DNA of 32,527 nucleotides from the NCBI GenBank assembly GCA_049999765.1, contig JBNGIQ010008202.1, positions 1 through 32,527 on the forward strand, written 5' to 3'. The position numbers and the translations under genes are program-made. This stretch comes from Phaeoceros laevis (taxonomy: Eukaryota; Anthocerotophyta; Anthocerotopsida; Notothyladales). Shown in pieces: positions 18,370-26,847 of the stretch (position 1 is its first letter; each line of letters opens with the position of its first letter). A model generated the notes under the pieces. That model ran no database searches, had not been told where the DNA came from, and was given only the letters and a program-made list of their open reading frames with translations.

Positions 18370-19470
18370 AGTACCACTGACGCTGTGAATGCGTTGATCC
18401 TTTTGGTGCAGCTAGACGCCATGTGCCCAAGAGTCTTCGCTCGTATCCTCAAGAGGTGTACCGCACACAGGGACCTGGTTGTGGGCAGACGCATCCATGC
18501 TCAGGAGCCCTACGTCTATATGTACTTTGCAACAGGAAGCTCTCTGTCCTCCAGGTTTTTGTATGTTTCTGTGTCTCCTGCAGGCATGTGCTGTAGCAGC
18601 CGCTCTGCCTTTGGGAAAGCAGCTCCATGCACATATTCAGGAACGAGGAATACAGGCTAATGTGGTTGTGGGAGCCGCCTTAGTAAATATGTTTGCCCCA
18701 AGTGTGGGAGCTATGTCGGGCTCACAGGAGGTGGTTGATTCATTGCTTGAAAGAACCATGAAGGCATGGGGTGAACTATTTGGTGGATATACCCATGAAT
18801 AAAGTGAGGTTGTGTTTGGCTGCTCCACAAGATGCGACTCGAGGCTGTAGAGCCAGATGGGATCACGCAGTCATGTGGGTTGGGTGGACAAAGGCCGAAA
18901 GGGCTTCGAGGACAGATTATGGCATCAGTCCAACAGTGGAGAACTACACATGCATGATGGATCTTCTAGACCGTGCAGGCCATCTGGAAGAGGCGCTGCA
19001 GATGGCAAAGACCACCCTATCCAACCTAATGGTGCAGTGTGTCACACGCTGTTGGTGCTTGCAGGAAGCGGGTAACTTTGCGATTGGGCAACACGCTTTT
19101 GAATCTGCGATTGGTACGGATGCAGGGCGCATCTTACCTGTTGATGTCCAGTATTTACACAAGCAGTAATATGAGGAAGCCGTAAAGGGAATGCAGGCAA
19201 GGAGAGTGAAATCCGGGGTGTGGACGAAGCCTCGGTATGCAGGACTGAAAACAGCTAGTTCCTTGAATGAACAAAGAAGGATACGTGCCGCATCTCGACT
19301 AGTCGTGGTGGACCGTGGGCATATCTTTTGTTGCGTAGGAAGCTGAGCTCTGTGGGCAGAGCAACGAATCGGCTATGGTTATGCTCTAAACTTGACAGTT
19401 GAGGGTACAATTATACTCTGGCGCAAACTCTACGGGTCTGTCAGGAGTGTGAGATCTCATCCATAGGATA
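18370..19470 (+). pseudogene. Decayed PPR-DYW gene
   Basis: Successive pieces in different frames match the PPR gene at 10260-12464: VFARILKRCTAHRDLVVGRR, then CLLQACAVAAALPLGKQLHA and VVGAALVNMF, then DYGISPTVENYTCMMDLLDR, GHLEEALQMA, and at about 19170 YEEAVKGMQARRVKSGVW. About 19345-19460 still reads AELCGQSNESAM and EGTIILWRKLYGSVRSVRSH, a worn copy of the DYW region (ELCGH.EKLA and DGTPLLVTKNLR.C.DCH). Frameshifts, deletions and stops make it non-coding. It shows that the relatives of the 10260 gene once had a DYW domain. Confidence 0.85.
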
Positions 19471-19746
19471 TAGGAAGCAAGCTATTATCTGCCCGAATAC
19501 ATGTTACTTCTGTGCTTAGAACGGGGATGTGGGGACCACTGGAAGGTAACGGCTAGCATTGTCGCTCTGGTAAGTGCTACTTCTTGCCTCCACCGAGCCC
19601 TAAACGAGCAAAGAAACATGCCCCGAATCTTTCCTCGTCGTTCTGGGAAATAAGCTCTTTGTGAGCAGCACGCCAGCATGACCTTCATATGCTTGTGGCA
19701 ATAGACCTAAACGTATTGGTGAGGCGACTTGCAAAGTATGTGCAAA

Positions 19747-22597
19747 TTATAGTGCGTTATTATGTGTTTGCAATGGGTCCTCAGAATTGTCCGTATCAGG
19801 TGTGGATGGCCCGTCTGCTGCCTTGATCATGGAGAATGCATTGGCCAATTTCTTGCTCTGTGCATACAAGTGGTGTTCCTTCTCGATACAGCATACATCT
19901 TGCCATACGAAATCGAAATAGGGTACATAGCCTTCCTTCCTCATTTTGACAAAGACACTCTGCAGCTTGCCATATATCCCTTGGATGTCAGGATGGGCTT
20001 GATCCTCTGCCACAAATGCATGTACGACCCCACTCATCTCCGTCCACCAGCTCTGTCCTGGCGACTTCCATGCACGTGTTTTCAGTCTCATGGCTTGAAC
20101 TTCTCTGACATCCTCCAGCATCTCAGCTGCTGCATAGATGTTCGACATTAGGATATATGCGGCACCATCATTTTTGTCCAGACTCACAGCCCCCTCAAAT
20201 GCTTGTCTTCCCAGCTCCACTTGATGCCACTTTTGACAAGCACCCAACAGGCATCTCCACATTTTTCCACGAGGCTGAAATGGCATCCCCTTAAGCATAT
20301 TCATCGCCTTGTCCACATGACCTGAACGACCAAGAATATCAATCATGCAGTTATAGTGTTCAATCGACGGACTGATGCCACAGTCTGCGCTCATAGCCTC
20401 AAAATACTTTTGACCCTTGTCCAGAAGACCCACATGACTACACACAGTTAGGATGCTGAGGAATGTGATGCTATCTGGCTGTATGCCCTCCTGCCTCATC
20501 CTTTCAAACAAATTGAAGACTACTTCGCTGTCTCCTTGGTGAGCATAGCCTGCAATCAAAGCAGTCCAAGGCACAACATCTCTTGATGGCAGGGCATCAA
20601 ACACATTGTGAGCTTCTGCCATGCTCCCACACTTGCCGTACATGTCAATGAGAGCAGTTCCCACAAACAGATCAGTAGCCTCAAGTCCAAGCTTTGAAAT
20701 TTGAGCATGAATATCTCTCCCTTTCTGCAGTGCTACCACGATGCCACAAGCCTTGAGCGCGGCAACAACTGTCCGATCATTTGGCACAAAACCCTCCTCT
20801 TGCATCCTTGCATACAATTCCAAAGCCACATCACCATCTTCCATCTGGGCGTACCCCAGGATTATGGCAGTCCACGAGACTCCAGTACGATGAGGCATTT
20901 TGTCAAAGATATGCCTGGCGTCCACCAGGCTCCCACATTTTGCATATGCATCTACCAGAATATTCCCCACAAAAACGTCCGCCTCATACCCACTCTCGAC
21001 TACCTGTGAGTGAATGGCTCTGACTTGTTCCAGGCATTGCTTGTTCACCCATTTGCAGTCTCCTCTATCACCTTCTGCCATGGCAGCCAGGCTACTGCAA
21101 GCTTTTAATGCAGCAACATATGTACGATCATTGGGTATCACGCCTTCCAGTTGCATCTGTTCAAACAATTTCAAAGCTTCTTCTCCTTCTTCCATCTGAG
21201 CGTAGCCCAAGATCATGGCAGTCCAAGAAACCACATTACGATGAGGCATTTGCCCGAAGACACGCCGCGCATCCATCAGTCCTCCACATTTAGCATACAC
21301 ATCCACCAGCATGGTTCCCACAAATATATCTGACTCAGACGAACTGTTCACTATGTCCGAGTGGATGGCTCTGGCTTGATCCAGGCACTGTTTCAGAAGA
21401 ACAATCTTTTCAGCTTCAGTCTTTTTTTCCAATGCTCCTAGGCTAGTGCAAGCCTTCAAGGCACCAACAAATGTTCGATCATCAGGGACCACACCTTCTT
21501 GTTGCATCCGTGCGTAAAGGTGTATAGCCTCATCACCCTCTCCTAGCTGGGCATACCCAAATATCATGGCATTCCAGGAAACATGGCATTTTCTCAAATA
21601 CTCTCCTAGCATCCACAAGGCTCCGACAGTTTGCATACACATCAACAAGCATAGTACCAACAAATACATCTGACTCAAACCCATTCGTCAGTACCTCTGC
21701 ATGAATGGCTCTGACTCGCTCCAGGAGAGGCGTGTTCACAACTAGAACTGGAGTTTCATTTCCCTCTTCTACTGCTGCCAGGCTACTGCAAGCTTTCAGA
21801 ACACTAACAAATGTTCGGTCATCCGGAACCACGCCTTCCTGTTGCATCCGTGCATACAACTGCAGAGCTTCTTCACCCTCTTCCATCTGGGCATACCCGA
21901 AGATTATAGCATTCCATGAAACCACACTACGTTGCGGCATCTTGTCAAACACAATCCTAGCATCGACCAGAATCCCACATTTGGAGTACACGTCTACCAG
22001 CATGTTTCCTACATAAACAATCGACTCAAAGCCGCTTTTGACCGCCTCAGCATGGATTCTCTTAGCACTCTCCAGGTCCTTCAAGCTGCTACATGCCTTA
22101 AGTGCTGCAACGAAGGTATATGAACTTGGTTTCACTTCACATTCTTGCATCTCCTTAAAGATTTTGAGAGCTTGTCTACCTTGTCCAGACTTGGTTTTAC
22201 GCGATATCGATGCTGTCCAGGAAAACTCATCCTGTTGAAATAACGCTAGGTCACCCACGCATTCACTGTACAGACCTTTGCGACGTGCTCCTGCTTTTTT
22301 GGAAGCTGAACAGTTTTCTGGAGCCTCTTTCACCCATTCGGGAGTGTTGCACCTGTCTATCCAAAGTACCTCCTTGTTGCTCTTTTCCAACAAACCTGGA
22401 GAACTCGGATGAAGCTGAAATGTAGATTACACGAATCGTAAGTCCGCAACTTCTTAGGAAAACATGTAAAACAGGTAACGGAAAACAGAGCTGACAGCTT
22501 ACTTGATCCCTTCTGTTATCACACCATTTTGTTGGAGCATTAAAATATTTTGGCCAATGTTGTTCCATACTGAGCAGGTCACGACACAACGCCAGGC
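19747..22597 (-). pseudogene. PDF-PPR-E+ gene with an 11-nt deletion and decayed DYW
   Basis: Exon 22597-22503 (SMEQHWPKYFNAPTKWCDNR), intron 22502-22415, then 22414 onward: LHPSSPGLLEKSNKEVLWI, TPEWVKE. Splicing rebuilds a PDF motif of normal length. PLS PPR motifs continue to about 21587, where atgcca runs straight into tgtttcc: 11 nt are missing relative to the equivalent motif and the frame shifts. The new frame carries on (VSWNAMIFGYAQLGEGDEAI) for over 600 residues to 19747. The tail has a normal PG box (WKSPGQSWWTE, AEDQAHPD), KMRKEGYVPYFDFV, then a worn DYW start where HSE has become QSK (LYAQSKKLANAF), and a stop. As it stands it cannot make one protein; it was an E+ type factor without deaminase activity. 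Confidence 0.85.
22415..22502 (-). other. Intron splitting the PDF motif (gene at 19747)
   Basis: Phase 0, 88 nt, gtaagc...ctacatttcag. The joined product DNRRDQ-LHPSSPGLLEKSNK has exactly the spacing from WWDNR to KE.LW seen in the intronless paralogs. Confidence 0.8.
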
Positions 22598-22745
22598 CTA
22601 CAAGCACCGCTGAATTTTTTTATGCCGGCTTCAATAGTAACCAGCAAACTCATTAAAGGGAACCCCCCTTGATAGTGCAGGTTACCTGACGTCAAACCGC
22701 ACCAATTTCAAGAGTCCTGCTCAGTGTTCACCTTGCTTTCCTTAC

Positions 22746-22870
22746 ACCCAGGTTCCAACCTGCGGTTCTTAATGCAGAAGCCTTCACCAGTCATAGCATG
22801 CCAAAATTCTGGTTGAGTGCAAGTCGAAATTGCCGCCTCCGTTGAAATTTTCTCGAACTCTCTAAGACAA
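22746..22870 (-). other. Upstream exon with a second PDF motif (gene at 19747)
   Basis: On the minus strand the frame reads AAISTCTQPEFWHAMTGEGF, then CIKNRRLEPG, aligning with SPDFRHKDSKEPLWLNN of the main motif (PEF for PDF, TGE for SKE, FCI for LWL). A donor gtaagg follows at 22745 and an acceptor ag at 22598; the intron is phase 1, 148 nt. The join enters the SMEQHW exon in frame. Two tandem PDF motifs are a feature of OSB proteins. The 5' limit of the exon is unclear. Confidence 0.55.
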
Positions 22871-23570
22871 TCTACCGTTACTCAAGCTGCTACAAACTCA
22901 GCTGCACAACTCCTTTCAAAGCGATTGGGCACATACCAGCCGACCTTGTTGTACCACGGGTCCGTAAGTTGGGTAGGAGGTTCATCGAAGTTCCCCCGCC
23001 ACAGATGTCCGCCCTACTTGCAAGGTCTGAAATTCACAACATCAAAGACGACTTTGAAGACGCCCTGGCAGACCAGACAATGGCAGTCCAGCGCATTTCT
23101 TCAGACAGAGGTGTTGCCTACCTTGGCCAGCCAGGGCTGCCCACTTGGTTTTTTTCTCGATCAGTATTGCCATGCAGACGGCTGGCACCCGGAGTGATTC
23201 GTCCGGCTGCGAGTTAGTGATGCATCCCAGCTTGGAAATCGCAGGTGCGACCTGCCAGATGAGTTTCGAGGCCAGCATCGTTTTCCTGCAAGTAGGCGCT
23301 GAAGGTCAGGAAAGGTCAAAGTCAGTCCGTCTTCTTATGAATTGGTGCACGCTGAATTGTAAACGTACCGGCCGCTTATAGTTGCTCACGGGACATAGAA
23401 TAAGGTGACGACGAGCGATGATTGTTGAGCACACTCTCGCGCTCGCCATGCCGCAACCATACAAGGTACACGTTGCTCTGACAGCAATGAGCTGTAAGAT
23501 GCTTGCCAATTGCTCAGCAGGGGTGCGTCCGTGAAAACTGTGACCTCTCGTGAGTCGCAGATTCCTCTGC
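22871..23570. other. Spacer between head-to-head PPR genes, possible OSB-domain remnants
   Basis: No complete gene. On the minus strand near 23300-23230 a frame reads FSAYLQENDAGLETHLAGRT, and on the plus strand near 23418-23495 MIVEHTLALAMPQPYKVHVA. Both vaguely recall the strand pattern (..L...D.V.V.G.L... then V.V..L) at the end of an OSB/SSB OB-fold, and each lies upstream of its gene's first PDF block. The likeness is weak. The core of this spacer should contain both promoters. Confidence 0.25.
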
Positions 23571-23571
23571 G

Positions 23572-23827
23572 ATGAAATTAGTATATGTCCGGTCTATGTG
23601 GCAAATGCACGTGAGAGAAGGTCGCACCTGCTCGAGGTCCCTCTCACGCGTGTTTCCGAGACATGGAAGACAGGTGCATCGGGATATTGGGCCGCCACCA
23701 ACTGGGGAGGCCCCATGGATAGACAACTCGTTCAGTAAGGGATGGATGAAAGCCAAGGCCAACGGTTTCCATAGCGCCAGGGCTGATGCGTGCACAGCAA
23801 TTTGGGCAAATCCTCCTTCGGTTCAAG
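23572..23827 (+). other. Upstream exon with a second PDF-like motif (gene at 23905)
   Basis: The plus frame contains QVHRDIGPPPTGEAPWIDN, then SFSKGWMKAK, aligning with the second half of a PDF motif (TGE.PWI.N....GW). It ends ..PPSVQ with codon phase 1 at a donor (caag/gtatag, 23827/23828). The acceptor ctgtag at 23914 joins it in frame to ARTLSGDQVV of the next exon; intron 87 nt. Phase 1 agrees with the partner gene. The 5' limit is uncertain, and a 63-nt phase-0 intron inside (gtgaga...gacag, about 23613-23675) is also possible. Confidence 0.5.
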
Positions 23828-23904
23828 GTATAGCTGCGATTCAGTTCTTCGTCTCGTCAATGACTTGCCTTACCTTCCAGTGGTGCTGGTCTAAGCCCTG
23901 AACT

Positions 23905-26584
23905 ATGTCTGTAGCTCGGACGTTATCTGGAGACCAAGTAGTTGGGCAGGAGTTATTTATGGAGCCGACCCAGTTGTGGAAAGAAGGAAATAGCAAAGTA
24001 AGAGGCAAGCTGTGGGGTTCTCGTGAAACACCTTGGATAATGTCCGTCAAGGGGTTGTGGACTTACACTTCGGATGCTGTAATTTCAGCTCCACCGAAAG
24101 TCTCCAGGTTTTAGGTGTAAGAGAACTAAGGAGAGACTTTGGATTAGGAGGCAAAGGCCTGATTGGGTGAAACAGGCTTTTCACACGAGTGAATTTGAAG
24201 GGAATGAATTCAGCTGGACTGCACTCATATCCCAACATACCAAGTGTAAGCAAGGTAGACAGGCTCTCGAAGTTTACCAGCGAATGCTTGAACATGGAGT
24301 AAAACCAAGCTCATACACATTTGTCGCTGTGTTGAAGGCTTGCGGTGACTTACGTGACTTGGAAACTTGTAAGCGTATCCATGGTCATGTGCGTGCAAGT
24401 GGCCTTGACTCAGATGTGTTCTTAGGAACCATGCTAGTGGATGTGTACTCAAAATGTGGGAGCTTGGTGCATGCTAGGGGTGTCTTTGATGGAATGCCTT
24501 GTCGGAATGTGGCTTCTTGGAATGCCATGATCCTAGGATACACCCAAATGCAAGAGGGTGAATTGGGTTGGGAATTGTACAGGAAAATGCAACAGGAAGG
24601 TTTTGTGCCAGATGGCCGAACACTTGTTGCTGCTTTGAAGGCTTGCAGCACCCTGGTAAATTTGAAAGAGTCCACGGAAGGTGCTATGAAAGGCATGCAA
24701 GAAAGGTGTCTGCAGAGAGCCCGAGCTATCCACGTAGATGTAGTTAACAGGGGGTTGGAGACAGATGTATTTGTGGGAACCATGCTCACAGACGTGTATG
24801 CCAAATGTGGATGCCTGGAAGATGCTAGGCGCGTCTTTGACAAAATGCCTCATCATGATGCAGTTTCCTGGAATGCCATGATCTTGGGGTACGCCCAGAT
24901 GGAAGACGGTGAAGTGGCTTTGCAAATGTATGCAAAGATGCAACAGGAAGGTGTTGTACCGACTCACCGCACATTTGTTGCTGCACTCAAAGCTTGTAGT
25001 AGCCTGGCCACTTTGGAAGGAGGCAGGGAAGGTACCGGCAGCCCCGATAGGGCTTGGTGTTTGGAGCAAGTCAGAGTTATCCACTCAGACTTTGTCAAGA
25101 GTGGATCTGGTTCAGATGTATTTGTAGGAACGATGTTGGTGGATGTGTATGCCAAATGGGGGCAACTGACAGATGCTAGGTCAGTTTTCGACAAGATGCC
25201 TCGTCGTAATGTGGTTTCTTGGACTGCCATGATCTTGGGGTATGCCTATGCTGGAGATGGTGACGAAGCTTTGCAGCTGTTTGGACAGATGGAGCAGGAA
25301 GGTGTGGAACTGGACGACCGAACATTGGTTGCTGCACTGAAGGCTTGCAGTAGCCTGGTTTCAACGGAAGTCGATAAGAAAGATGATAGGAAGTGTCTGA
25401 AGAGCCAGTGCCTCGACAAAGTCAGAGCCATACACTTGGCTGCTATTGAAAAGGCGTTTGATTTGGATATGTTTGTAGGGAACTTGCTGGTAGATGTTTA
25501 TGCAAAATGTGGGAGCCTGACAGATGCTAGGCATGTCTTTGAGAAGATGCGACATCGTAATCTGGTGGCCTGGAATGCCATGATCTTTGGGTACGCCCAG
25601 ATGGAACATGGTGATGTGGCTTTGCAACTGTATGAGCGCATGCAACATGAAGGTCCTGCACCGGATGACCTCACATTTATTGCGGCGCTCAAAGCTTGCG
25701 GAAGTGTGGCAGCACTGGAGAAGGGCGATGATATTAAAACAAGAATCTTAGCAAGAGGACCAAAAGCCATGGGTATATATGTTGCAACCGCCCTCATCGA
25801 CATGTATGGTAAATGTGGGAGCATGGGAAGCGCACGTGAGCTGTTTGATGCCCTGCCAACAAGAAACATTGCGACATGGAATGCCTTGATTGCAGGATAC
25901 GCCCACCAAGGAGATAGCAGAATGGTCTTTTATTTGTATCAACTGATGAGGCAGGACGGCATACAGCCAGACGGCATCACTTTTCTCGGCGTCCTTACTC
26001 TGTGTAGTCATGTTGGTCTAGTAGATAAGGGACAGAAGTACTTCATCGTTATGAGCACAGACTTTGACATCAGCCCAACCATTGAACACTACAGTTGCAT
26101 GGTTGATCTTCTTGCCCGTGCAGGCAAACTGAACAAGGCGATGGAGATGGTGGCCACTATGCCTTTTCAACCCTCTGGTAACATGTGGAGGAGTGTGTTG
26201 GGTGCTTGTCAAAAGTGGAGGAACGTGGAGCTGGGAAGGCAGGCATTTAAAGGTGCTGTAAAGTTAGATGAAAATGACGCTGCATCATATGTCCTGATGT
26301 CGAACATCTATGCATCTGCCCACATGCAAGCGGATGCAGAGGAGATCCAGGCCATGAGAGCGAAGCTATGTTCATGGAAGAGGCCAGGATATAGCTGGTG
26401 GACGGACACCGGTGGTATAGCGCATGGATTTGTGGTGGGAGATCGAGAAAATCCTAAGGGCCCAGATATATACAAGAAGTTACAATGCCTTTCTTCAAAA
26501 TTGAGAGAGGAAGTACAGAACCTCGCCCTCATGCTGCCAGTGACACTGAATAATAAGGTGGATCCTCCGAGCGGCACATGGTAG
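23905..26584 (+). CDS. PDF-PPR-E+ protein without DYW, one or more introns
   Basis: Exon 23905-23997 (from ATG 23905, or spliced from an upstream exon at 23915), intron 23998-24088, exon 24089-26584; 862 residues from that ATG. The join restores a degenerate PDF motif: QELFMEPTQLWKEGNSK, LHRKSPGFRCKRTKERLWI, RPDWVKQ. About 15-17 PLS PPR motifs follow (TLVAALKACSSLVSTE, LVDVYAKCGSLTDARHVFEK and others), several with linker insertions between L and S units. The E domain has YSCMVDLLARAGKL, a standard PG box (WKRPGYSWWTD) and E+ (GIAHGFVVGDRENPKGPDIY), then a short tail VDPPSGTW and stop: no deaminase. Expected role: organelle RNA-binding specificity factor that needs a DYW partner in trans. It is head-to-head with a close relative at 19747-22597. 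Confidence 0.92.
23998..24088 (+). other. Intron splitting the PDF motif (gene at 23905)
   Basis: Phase 0, 91 nt, gtaaga...ctgtaatttcag. It is at the same residue position and phase as the 88-nt intron of the divergent partner, and both 3' ends read taatttcag or acatttcag. Bases just after the acceptor are also similar (ct.ca.c......tctcca ggt). Confidence 0.8.
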
Positions 26585-26847
26585 CAGATCGAAGAAGCAC
26601 AGATTGAAGGTGTATGATGTTAAAGTTATGTAATGAAAGCATTCATTACGCTGATAGCATACACCTTCAAATGTTGAGCTTCGGGGGGCCAAGGCTTTGT
26701 TCATGAATTTGAGCTTAGCGAACCGGAGCATTATCAATTCCTTCACGCAAGTGTGCCGCCGGAGGTTGGATGAAGGTCTGATTCTCATTTCACCGGATCT
26801 GCTAGAGCTTTCCAGCTCTCGGTTTTTGAACGACTCATAAACCAGTC
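26585..26847. other. Short spacer between convergent PPR genes
   Basis: Plus-strand and minus-strand PPR genes end 263 bp apart. A tRNA-like string (agctctcggttttt..., gactcataa, gggtcgattccc) near 26812-26862 is too poor for a functional tRNA. Confidence 0.5.

Noticed and set aside
23572-23901. Treating this frame as a stand-alone small gene
   Set aside because: Its end matches a donor site that joins in frame to the downstream PDF exon, so an upstream exon of the PPR gene is the better reading.
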